Assembly: GCF_004342605.1 (NCBI RefSeq)
Contig: NZ_SLZL01000002.1
Span: 248,001-312,000 of the forward strand
Direction of reading: 5' to 3'
From: Caulobacter sp. BK020
GTDB taxonomy: Bacteria > Pseudomonadota > Alphaproteobacteria > Caulobacterales > Caulobacteraceae
DNA length: 64,000 nt
The notes under the pieces are model-generated. The model was not told the DNA's origin. It searched no databases and saw only the letters and a list, made by a program, of their open reading frames with translations. Of this stretch, positions 47,590 through 55,846 are shown one piece after another. The translations under genes were made by a program, and so were the position numbers. How positions within the stretch are numbered: the stretch's first letter is position 1; the number at the start of each line of letters is the position of its first letter.

Positions 47590-48090
47590 GGGAAGCGAAG
47601 TCTCGGGCGGCTGGAAGGGATTAAAACGACCTGCCCCTTCCAGGGAGGCGGGCGGAGGGAAGGCTCACGTGGACCGTCCTGGAGTGACTAACCAGGCGCA
47701 TACCACCTATGAGACCATTTTCAGCCCAATGAGCAACTAACATCAATTTGCTTTAATTACCACGTTCTGGCAGGGGCAAAACCGGCCAAGTGCGGTCTAA
47801 AGCCGCAAATTAACTCGCGCCATCGTCGCGAAAAAATATCATATATTACAATAGCTTATTTTCATTGTGGCCGAGATCCATCGCCAAAAACCGCCGGTCG
47901 TTTCAGAATTATATATGAAATTTAATTTACTAATTGACGAAAGTGGGAGCCCAAACGTAGGCTCAGGCTCGCATCAGGTATTCCAATGGTCCTGGATTGG
48001 TCTCTAGGGGTCTCGGAGCGCTTGAGCGGCTGTCGTGGCGACGGTCTGGCGAGGGTGGGTGCTGCGGCGCCCAAGGGGAGGGGACTCGAA
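47590..48090. promoter_or_regulatory. Divergent control region of GntR and the N-glycan TonB receptor
   Basis: 500 bases without a gene. ACCA occurs at 47691, 47702 and 47714, about one helical turn apart, near the GntR start. An AT-rich stretch (47830-47935, with TATATA-like runs) follows, then TTGACG at 47934-47939, which matches the Caulobacter -35 consensus; the -10 is not clear. The leader ends with AGGGGAGGGG before ATG 48091. Confidence 0.45.
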
Positions 48091-50760
48091 ATGAGCCTCA
48101 AAGCACATATTCTGCTGACGACCGCTCTGGCGGGGATGTTCGTGGCCGGCGCGGCGTCGGCCCAGACGGCCAGCGGCGCGACGACGGTCGACGAAGTCGT
48201 CGTCACCGGTCTGCGTGAGAGCCTGAAGAAGTCGATCCAGGTCAAGCGCGAGGCCAACGCGGTGGTCGACGTCATCACCGCCGACGGCGTGGGCAAGTTC
48301 CCTGATCGCAACGTCGCCGAAGCCCTGGCCCACGTGCCGGGTGTCAGCGTCGACCACCAGTTCGGCGAAGGCGAGCGGGTCGCGATCCACGGCACCGATC
48401 CGGCCCTGAACCGTATCCTGGTCGACGGCCACAGCATCGCCTCGGCCGATTGGGGCGGCAACCCGTCCGACCGATCGAGCCGCAGCTTCAACTATTCGCT
48501 GCTGGCGCCCGAGATCGTGGCGCGCGCCGAAGTGTTCAAGTCGCCGGAAGCCCGGATCGACGAAGGCAGCCTGGGCGGCACGGTCATCGTCCACACGCGC
48601 AAGCCACTGGACCTGGACGCCAATACGTTCTCGGGCTCGCTCGGCTACGCCTACAACGACCGTTCCGAGAAGGGCAATGCGCGCGCCTCCGGCCTCTACA
48701 GCTGGAAGGACAGCACCGGCAGCCTCGGCGTCCTGCTGGGCGCCACGTACGACAAGCAGCACCTGACCCGGGCCGGCGTCGAATACTTCGGCTACAGCGG
48801 CGGCGACAGCTTCAATAGCGCCTTCACCTACGACGCGGCCGGCAACGTGACCGGCGGCCCGACCATCAACGGCGCGGCGCCGACCAACGCCAGCCTGGCC
48901 ACCCTGCGCGCCTCCCGCCTGCCGTGCTGCATCAACTTCGCCTATTTCGACCAGACGCGCGAACGGGTGGGCCTCTCGGGCGCCGTGCAGTACAAGCCGA
49001 CCGACGACCTGGAGTTCCTGCTCACCGGCCTGCATATCGACGGCAAGTACAACAACTACAGCCAGTCGGAATATTCGGTCGCGGTCTGGACGCCGACCAC
49101 CCTGCAGGCCGCCACGGTCAACAACGGCCTGATGACCCAGGGCGTGTTCGGTCCCAAGTCGAACGGCGACACCGCGCAGCTCGACACCAACTACCGCAAG
49201 ACCACGATCAAGAACGACAGCATCAACTTGGCCGCCAACTGGCGTAAGGGCGACTGGGACATCCACGCCGATGGCGGCTACACCAAGGCCACGGGCGGCA
49301 AGGATCCTGAGTACCTGTTCTCGGCGATGACCAGCGCCGGGTTCACCTATGCCTTCGACGGCAAGAACACGACGGTAAACTATACGTCGGACCCGAGCGT
49401 CCCCGGCACCTTCGCCAGCCGCAAGAATGGCACGGTCACCCGCAACGGCCAGACGTTCACGGGTTTCCAACTCGGAGGCGTCTATACCGGCGTGACCTCG
49501 GACGAAGAAACCTACGGTCAGGTCGACTTCAAGCGCGACGTGGAATGGGGGCCTTTCAACAAGATCCTGTTCGGCCTGAAATATTCAGACCACAGCAATC
49601 AGGAATCCTCGGCCGGCACGTCCGACTATTCGGACACGCCGTTCAGCTTGGCGGACATCAAGACGATCACCACGCCCGATGACCTGTTCAGCGGCCTGGG
49701 CGCCAGCGGCAACGCCACCCAGTTCACGACCATTCCGAAGGAAGAGGTAATCCGTCTGCTGAAGGCGAGAAAATACTCCTTCTACAGCATCGACTACGGT
49801 TCGAGCTTCAAGGTCGATGAGAAGATCGCCGCCGCCTACGTTCAGGCCAACTTCGACCAGAACGGCTGGCGCGGCAACATCGGTGGCCGCTTCGTCAACA
49901 CCAAAGACGACTCCACCTATTGGCTGAGCAGCGACAACGGTAACACCTATACCCAGACCACGGTTTCCAAGAGCTACGACAAGTTCCTGCCGGCTTTCAA
50001 CGTCGCCTATTCGGTGACGCCGGACATCGTGGTGCGGGGCGCCGCGGCCCAGGTCATCGCCCGTCCGCGCTACGGCCAACTGGCCGGCGCGTTCAGCCGG
50101 GACGACAACCAGCACACCGCGGGCGGCGGCAATCCCAACCTGAAGCCCTATGAAGCCCTGAACCTCGAATTGTCGGCCGAGTGGTACTTCGCACCGGGCG
50201 CCATGCTGGCGGCGGAAGTCTTCCACCGCGACATCAGCTCCTACGTTGTGTCCAAGACCACCGACATGCAGCTGTTCAATCCGAACACGCAGCGCACCGA
50301 AACCTATAGCGTCACTTCGCCGATCAACGCGCAGGACGCCAAGGTCAACGGCCTGCTGGTGTCTTTCCAGAGCGATCTGCCCTGGGGCTTCGGCATTCAG
50401 ACCAATGTTTCCTACTCGGAAGCGGAGGTCCAGGACTACAACATGCCGTTCCTGTCGAAGTACACGGTCAACGTCATTCCTTATTACGAGAAGGGACCGT
50501 TCCAGGCGCGCCTTAGCTACAACTATCGCTCGTCGTACTTCACCGGTATCGGCCGTCTGAACTCCAAGGACAGCACCGACGGCTACAACCAGCTCGACTT
50601 CTCGGCCTCGTACAAGTTCACCGATCGTATGTCGCTGAACCTGAACGCCCAGAACCTGCTGGACGAAACCTACTATTCGTATAGCGGCACCAAGGACGCC
50701 CCGACCGCCTTCTACAAGAACGGTCGCGTGCTGGCCCTGAGCTTCGCGTACAAGATGTAG
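48091..50760 (+). CDS. TonB-dependent receptor of the N-glycan locus
   Basis: 889 residues from ATG 48091, preceded by AGGGGAGGGG; the longer frame upstream lacks a signal peptide. Signal cleavage is near GAASAQ. A TonB-box-like DEVVVTGLRESLKKSIQVKR precedes the plug (FPDRNVAEALAHVPGVSVD, VAIHGTDPALNRILVDGHSI), then the barrel, ending LALSFAYKM. It differs in the plug from the other two receptors here. It should import oligosaccharides released from glycoproteins. An intrinsic terminator just after it (50782-50823) separates it from the glycoside hydrolase operon, which could let the receptor be made in excess. Confidence 0.9.
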   Translation: MSLKAHILLTTALAGMFVAGAASAQTASGATTVDEVVVTGLRESLKKSIQVKREANAVVDVITADGVGKFPDRNVAEALAHVPGVSVDHQFGEGERVAIHGTDPALNRILVDGHSIASADWGGNPSDRSSRSFNYSLLAPEIVARAEVFKSPEARIDEGSLGGTVIVHTRKPLDLDANTFSGSLGYAYNDRSEKGNARASGLYSWKDSTGSLGVLLGATYDKQHLTRAGVEYFGYSGGDSFNSAFTYDAAGNVTGGPTINGAAPTNASLATLRASRLPCCINFAYFDQTRERVGLSGAVQYKPTDDLEFLLTGLHIDGKYNNYSQSEYSVAVWTPTTLQAATVNNGLMTQGVFGPKSNGDTAQLDTNYRKTTIKNDSINLAANWRKGDWDIHADGGYTKATGGKDPEYLFSAMTSAGFTYAFDGKNTTVNYTSDPSVPGTFASRKNGTVTRNGQTFTGFQLGGVYTGVTSDEETYGQVDFKRDVEWGPFNKILFGLKYSDHSNQESSAGTSDYSDTPFSLADIKTITTPDDLFSGLGASGNATQFTTIPKEEVIRLLKARKYSFYSIDYGSSFKVDEKIAAAYVQANFDQNGWRGNIGGRFVNTKDDSTYWLSSDNGNTYTQTTVSKSYDKFLPAFNVAYSVTPDIVVRGAAAQVIARPRYGQLAGAFSRDDNQHTAGGGNPNLKPYEALNLELSAEWYFAPGAMLAAEVFHRDISSYVVSKTTDMQLFNPNTQRTETYSVTSPINAQDAKVNGLLVSFQSDLPWGFGIQTNVSYSEAEVQDYNMPFLSKYTVNVIPYYEKGPFQARLSYNYRSSYFTGIGRLNSKDSTDGYNQLDFSASYKFTDRMSLNLNAQNLLDETYYSYSGTKDAPTAFYKNGRVLALSFAYKM

Positions 50761-50781
50761 CGTTTACCTTTCTCCCCGACT

Positions 50782-50823
50782 GGGCTGTCGCCGTGACTGC
50801 AAGGCGGCGGCAGCCCGTTTTTT
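50782..50823 (+). terminator. Intrinsic terminator after the N-glycan TonB receptor
   Basis: GGGCTGTCGCC (50782-50792) pairs with GGCGGCAGCCC (50806-50816) through 11 positions with one G-U pair, followed by GTTTTTT (50817-50823). A textbook Rho-independent terminator between the receptor gene and the GH genes. Confidence 0.85.
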
Positions 50824-50941
50824 GGGGGGAACAAGATCCGGCGTTCCGGTGCCGGGGCTTAAGACGATTTCGGGCGTACGGACCGGGCCAAGGCCCGGTT
50901 CTTCGACTATCGGCCTTCAAGGCCGAAGGGCGGGAGCGGGG

Positions 50942-53098
50942 ATGAGGAAGATCGGCAATATCCTGCGCCTGCTTTTCCTTGTCCTGACCCTGGGCGGCCA
51001 CGCCGCCCAGGCCGCCACGCGGCTTGACCTCGACGGCGATTGGCGCTTTCGCACCGACCCGAACGGAGAGGGGGTGGCCTCCGGCTGGACCGCCGGGCCG
51101 CCCGTAGGCGCCAGGGTCGTCTCCGTACCCCACACCTGGAACCTGGGCCAGGACCAGGCCTTCGACGGCGTCGGCTGGTATTTCAAGACCTTCGTCCTAC
51201 CCGAAAGCTTGGTCGGCCGGCACGTCGAGCTTAATTTCGGCGGCACGTTCTACAAGAGCCGGGTGTTCGTGAACGGCGTCGAGGCCGGCGGCCACGAGGG
51301 CGGCTTCACGGCCTATCACCTGGACGTCAGCAAGCTGGTGCGTCCCGGCGGGAACCGGATCGCGGTAGCCATCGACAACCGGCCGGGCCTGGCCACCATC
51401 CCCGGCTACGCCATGCGGCTGCAGGCCGCGGACAATGTCTGGTACGACTGGTGGCGCAACGGCGGTGTCCTGCGGGATGTCTGGCTGAACGTCGCCGACA
51501 AGGGCTTGATCCGCCAGCAGACGATCACCCAGAACTTGTCCGCCGACCACGCGACCGCCACCGCCCGGGTGCGGGTCGAGAACGTCGATGCGACGCCCCG
51601 CGTCTACCGCCTGGCGGCCGCCATCGAGGACCCCGAAGGCCGCGTCGTGGCCCACGCCGAACAGGCCGTGCGCGTCGCGGCCGGCGTCGCGGCCGAGCCG
51701 TCGCTCAGCCTGAGGGTCGAGCAGCCCCAATTGTGGAACGTCGGAGCCGCCAAGCTCTATCGCCTGTCGACGCAGCTGCGCGACGAGGACGGGCGGCTGC
51801 TCGACGAACGCGCCGATACGGTCGGCTTCCGCAGGATCGAGATCCGGGACCGCCGTCTCTATGTGAACGGCCAGGCCGTGCGCCTGACCGGCATGACCCG
51901 GCACCAGGACTCCCCGTGGGAGGGCCAGGCCGAGAGCGCGGGCACGATCCGTCAGGACTGGAACGACCTGGCGGCGCTGCACGTCACCCTGACCCGGCCG
52001 GTGCACTATCCGCAGCCGCAGGCGGTGCTGGACGAGGCCGACCGTCAGGGTGTGCTGCTGATCCCGGAGATCCCGATCTGGCAGATGACCGAGGCCCAGC
52101 TGGCTGATCCGCGCCTGCTGCCGCTGGCCAAGCGCCAGATGGACGAGATGATCGCCGAGGCCGCCAACCATCCCAGCGTGCTGGCCTGGAGCGTGATGAA
52201 CGAGAGCGACGCCTCCAAGCCTGGCGGTCTGGCGTTCTTCCGGGCCATGAAGGCGCACATCAATGCGCTCGACCCTGGTCGCTTCGTGACCTTCGCGGAC
52301 TCGGACGTGTCGATCGCGCCGTGGAAGCCCGCCCAGGCCCTGCGCGAGGCCGACTTCATCATGGCCAACGCCTATTTCGGCACCTGGAGCGGCGGCGCCG
52401 AGTCCGTGGAGCCGTGGCTGGACTTCTTCGACAAGGCCTATCCCGACAAGATGCTGGTCATCTCGGAGTTCGGCTGGCCCGGCCCGTTCTCGGCCGATCC
52501 CAAGGCCGCCGACGCGGCGCGGGTCGAGAACCTGCAGGGCCAGATGGCGGCGTTCGAGAAGCGGCCGTTCGTGGGCGGCGCGATCTTCTGGACCTACCAG
52601 GACTACCACTCCAACCGGAACCTCTACGCCGGCTCGGTTGATGGTTATGTGGATCACGGGGTGGTCGACCAATATCGCCAGCGCAAGCCGTCGTACGCGG
52701 CCTGGGAGCAGCGCAACCGGGCGCTCGACGTTTCGGTTTCCTGGACCGTGGGCGACGGCGGCCTCAGGGGATTCACCGCCAAGGTCGCGCCGCGTGCGAC
52801 CGGGACCTTGCCGTCCTATCCGCTGATCGGCCAGAAGGTCCGCTGGAAGGCGCTGGACCAGAATGGCGTGGTCGTCGGCGAAAGTGCGCCCACGGATCTG
52901 GACCTCGCGGCCCCGGCGGCCGTCACCGGCGCCTGGGACAAGCCCGTGGACGGCATCGTTCGCCTGACCCTTGATATTCTGACCTCGACCGGAGTCCGCT
53001 CGGGCGGCGAGATAGCAGAATATCGACCCTTCAAGTTGGGCTCGGCGCCGTTCCAGCCCGATCCCGCGCAGCTTTCCAACAACCCGGTGACGCCCTGA
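50942..53098 (+). CDS. Glycoside hydrolase family 2, beta-galactosidase-like
   Basis: 718 residues from ATG 50942 with a Sec signal (ILRLLFLVLTLGGHAAQA). The sugar-binding N-terminal domain (about 28-185) contains VSVPHTWNLGQDQAFDGVGWYFKTF. An Ig-like domain follows (190-295), then the TIM barrel with acid/base Glu421 in SVMNESDAS and nucleophile Glu509 in LVISEFGWPG. The order matches GH2 beta-galactosidases and glucuronidases. In this cluster it would remove terminal beta-galactose. The stop TGA overlaps the next ATG by one base, so translation is coupled to the fucosidase gene. Confidence 0.85.
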   Translation: MRKIGNILRLLFLVLTLGGHAAQAATRLDLDGDWRFRTDPNGEGVASGWTAGPPVGARVVSVPHTWNLGQDQAFDGVGWYFKTFVLPESLVGRHVELNFGGTFYKSRVFVNGVEAGGHEGGFTAYHLDVSKLVRPGGNRIAVAIDNRPGLATIPGYAMRLQAADNVWYDWWRNGGVLRDVWLNVADKGLIRQQTITQNLSADHATATARVRVENVDATPRVYRLAAAIEDPEGRVVAHAEQAVRVAAGVAAEPSLSLRVEQPQLWNVGAAKLYRLSTQLRDEDGRLLDERADTVGFRRIEIRDRRLYVNGQAVRLTGMTRHQDSPWEGQAESAGTIRQDWNDLAALHVTLTRPVHYPQPQAVLDEADRQGVLLIPEIPIWQMTEAQLADPRLLPLAKRQMDEMIAEAANHPSVLAWSVMNESDASKPGGLAFFRAMKAHINALDPGRFVTFADSDVSIAPWKPAQALREADFIMANAYFGTWSGGAESVEPWLDFFDKAYPDKMLVISEFGWPGPFSADPKAADAARVENLQGQMAAFEKRPFVGGAIFWTYQDYHSNRNLYAGSVDGYVDHGVVDQYRQRKPSYAAWEQRNRALDVSVSWTVGDGGLRGFTAKVAPRATGTLPSYPLIGQKVRWKALDQNGVVVGESAPTDLDLAAPAAVTGAWDKPVDGIVRLTLDILTSTGVRSGGEIAEYRPFKLGSAPFQPDPAQLSNNPVTP

Positions 53099-54747
53099 TG
53101 TCCAAGACCGATCCGACCAGCCTCGACCGTCGCGCTTTTCTGGCGGTCGCCGCAGCCGGCGCGACGACCGCTGCCGCCGCGCCGAGCCTGGCGGCCGAAC
53201 CGGCGGTCTCACCGACCGCGCCGACGGCTAAAACGTTGAGCCCGGAAAAGATCGACCAGGCCTGGCGCCGGGCGGCTGCCAAGTTCGATGCGCCGCGCGC
53301 CACTGTGCTCAAGCGGGCCCGTACGATGACGGAGCATGGCCCGTTCCGCGCCGACTGGCCGTCGCTGAAGGCCTATGAGCCGCCGCTCTGGTACCAGGAC
53401 GCCAAATTCGGGATCTTCATCCACTGGGGCGTCTATTCGGTGCCGGCGTTCGGCGGCGAGTGGTACTCGCGGCTGATGTACCAGGAAGGCTCGAAGGAGT
53501 ACGAGCACCACCGGGCCACCTACGGACCGCAGGACCGCTTCGGCTACAAAGACTTCATCCCCCAGTTCACCGCCAAGGCCTACGACCCGGCCGGCTGGGC
53601 GAAGCTGTTCAAGCAGGCGGGCGCCCGCTATGTGGTGCCGGTGGCCGAGCACCACGACGGCTATGCGATGTACGACACGCGCCTGTCGGACTGGACCGCC
53701 GTCAAGACCGGTCCCAAGCGCGACCTGATCGGCGCCTTCGCCAAGGTCGCCCGGGCCGAGGGTCTGCATTTCGGCCTCTCCAGCCACCGCGCCGAACACG
53801 ACTGGTTCTTCGACGAGGGCCGCAAGATCCCGTCCGACGTCAACGACCCGCGTTACCTGGAGCTCTACGGCCCGGCCCAGTTGCGGATGTCCGGCAAGGA
53901 CGACGCCGACCTCTACGGCGACTTCACCGCAGTTTCCCAGGCCTGGGTCGACGACTGGCTAGCGCGCACGGCCGAGCTGGTCGAACTCTACGATCCCGAA
54001 CTGATCTATTTCGACTGGTGGATCGGCAAGGCCGAGTTCCGCGCCGCCCTGCCGGCCATGCTGGCCCAGTACTACAACACCAAGGCCGCCCAGGGCCGCC
54101 AGGGCGTCGTCAATTACAAGCTGGGTTCGATGCCGGCTGGCGCCGGGGTGCTGGACATCGAGCGCGGTCAGGCGCCGGGCATCCAGTCGACGGTCTGGCA
54201 GACCTGCACCTCGATCAGCGACAAGGCCTGGGGCTTCATCGAGAACGACACCTACAAGAGCGCCGGCCAGCTGATCCATCTGCTGATCGACGTGGTCTCC
54301 AAGAACGGCAACCTGCTGCTCAATGTCGGCCCGCACGCCGATGGCAGCATCCCCGCGGCGGCGCGCGACACCTTGCTGGCCATGGGCCAGTGGCTGGGCG
54401 TGAACGGCGAGGCGATCTACGGCTCGCGGCCCTGGCGGGTGTTCGGCGAGGGGCCGACCGAGATCGCCGACGGCTCGTTCCAGGAGACCAAGACCAAGCC
54501 CTATACGGCCAAGGACTTCCGGTTCACCACGCGAGAAGGGCGGCTCTACGTGCTGCAACTGAGCGCGCCTGAGGGCGACCGGGCCCTGATCACCACGATC
54601 AAGCCGAGCGACCGCGTCCAGTCGGTGACCGCGCTCAGCACTGGCCGGCCAGTGACTTTCAGCCAGACGGCCGAGGGCCTGCAACTGGCGGTCGGCGACC
54701 AGCCGGCCGGCCAAGCCGCCTACGTCTATCGTATCGAACTCGCCTAA
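53098..54747 (+). CDS. Alpha-L-fucosidase, GH29, Tat-exported
   Basis: 549 residues. The N terminus LDRRAFLAVAAAGATTAAAA is a twin-arginine signal. The catalytic domain begins WYQDAKFGIFIHWGVYSVPAFGGEWY, the GH29 landmark, with HHDGYAMYDTRLSDWTAVKT downstream and the nucleophile Asp306 in LIYFDWWIG. A C-terminal beta-sandwich follows (about 430-549). GH29 enzymes remove alpha-L-fucose. On plant and insect N-glycans this could be the core alpha-1,3 or antennal fucose. It sits between the GH2 and GH18 genes, with overlap or short spacing on each side. Confidence 0.92.
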   Translation: MSKTDPTSLDRRAFLAVAAAGATTAAAAPSLAAEPAVSPTAPTAKTLSPEKIDQAWRRAAAKFDAPRATVLKRARTMTEHGPFRADWPSLKAYEPPLWYQDAKFGIFIHWGVYSVPAFGGEWYSRLMYQEGSKEYEHHRATYGPQDRFGYKDFIPQFTAKAYDPAGWAKLFKQAGARYVVPVAEHHDGYAMYDTRLSDWTAVKTGPKRDLIGAFAKVARAEGLHFGLSSHRAEHDWFFDEGRKIPSDVNDPRYLELYGPAQLRMSGKDDADLYGDFTAVSQAWVDDWLARTAELVELYDPELIYFDWWIGKAEFRAALPAMLAQYYNTKAAQGRQGVVNYKLGSMPAGAGVLDIERGQAPGIQSTVWQTCTSISDKAWGFIENDTYKSAGQLIHLLIDVVSKNGNLLLNVGPHADGSIPAAARDTLLAMGQWLGVNGEAIYGSRPWRVFGEGPTEIADGSFQETKTKPYTAKDFRFTTREGRLYVLQLSAPEGDRALITTIKPSDRVQSVTALSTGRPVTFSQTAEGLQLAVGDQPAGQAAYVYRIELA

Positions 54748-54762
54748 GTGAAAAGGGCCGCC

Positions 54763-55836
54763 ATGCGCCGCATCCTGACCCGCATACTTCTCGCCACCGC
54801 CCTGGGTTTCGCCGGGACCGCCGGCGCTCTGGCCCAGGGCAGGGCGACCCAGCCGGTGGCGCTGTTCTACCTGATGGAAACGCCCAAATCGACGCGCTCC
54901 TTCGAGCAGCACATCGACAAGATCGGCCTGCTGGTGCCCACCTGGTACGGGGTGTCCAAGGACGGCCTGGTCACCGGCGCGCCCAACCCGGGGATCCTGG
55001 CCAAGGCCAAGGCCGCGCGCCTGCCGGTGATGCCGATCATTTCGCTGACCGACCGCGCCGGCCTGCATCAGCTGATGGGCAACGAGGCGGCCAAGAAGAG
55101 CATGATCGAGGCGCTGGTCCGGGAGGCCAAGGCCAACGGTTATGTCGGCTTCCACTTCGATTTCGAGAACATCAGCTATCTGGACCGCGACGCCTTCACC
55201 CTGATGGCCAAGCAGACCGCCGACGCCCTGCACGCCAACGGCTTCACCATGGGCGTCGCCGTCGTGCCCAACGCTCCCGGCCATCCGGGCAAGGGCGCCT
55301 ATTCCAAGTGGATGTGGGAATACTGGCGCGGCGCCTATGACATTGAAGCCCTCGGCAAGATCGCCGACGAGGTCAGCCTGATGACCTACGACCAGCATAC
55401 GCGCTGGACGCCGCCAGGCCCCGTCGGCGGCATGCCCTGGGTGATGGAAAACCTCGACTACGCCCTGAAGGTGGTTCCGCGCGAGAAGATCTCGCTGGGC
55501 ATTCCGCTCTACGGCTATCGCTGGTTCGCCGACAATCCGGTGCGTCCCGACGGGACCGAGGCGGTCAACATCAACGGGGTCTATTTCGACGGTGACGAGT
55601 CCATTCCGATGGCCCGCGAGTATGGCGTCAAGGTGCAGTGGGACGATGTCCAGAAGGAGAGCTGGTACGTGCTCTATCGCGACCAGATGAACGAGTGGGT
55701 GTCGATGCCCGACGCCCGCAGCTTCAAGGCCCGCTACGATGTGGTGAAGCAGCAGGGCCTGGCCGGGTTCAGCGCCTGGGTGCTGGGATCCGAGGACCCT
55801 GCGATCTGGGACGTCCTGCCCGTGGTCAAGCGCTGA
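54763..55836 (+). CDS. GH18-family glycosidase (chitinase/endo-GlcNAcase-like)
   Basis: 357 residues from ATG 54763, which has AAAGGG at good spacing; GTG 54748 directly after the previous stop is an alternative. A signal peptide (ILLATALGFAGTAGALA) precedes a GH18 barrel: LVPTWYGVSKDGLV near residue 57, the catalytic GFHFDFENIS with Glu135 as acid, and MTYDQH near residue 207. The family includes chitinases and endo-beta-N-acetylglucosaminidases, and the D-x-E spacing with a substrate-assisted mechanism fits both. Within a cluster for N-glycan breakdown, cutting the chitobiose core is the likely job. Confidence 0.88.
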   Translation: MRRILTRILLATALGFAGTAGALAQGRATQPVALFYLMETPKSTRSFEQHIDKIGLLVPTWYGVSKDGLVTGAPNPGILAKAKAARLPVMPIISLTDRAGLHQLMGNEAAKKSMIEALVREAKANGYVGFHFDFENISYLDRDAFTLMAKQTADALHANGFTMGVAVVPNAPGHPGKGAYSKWMWEYWRGAYDIEALGKIADEVSLMTYDQHTRWTPPGPVGGMPWVMENLDYALKVVPREKISLGIPLYGYRWFADNPVRPDGTEAVNINGVYFDGDESIPMAREYGVKVQWDDVQKESWYVLYRDQMNEWVSMPDARSFKARYDVVKQQGLAGFSAWVLGSEDPAIWDVLPVVKR

Positions 55837-55846
55837 GGATTGCCGG

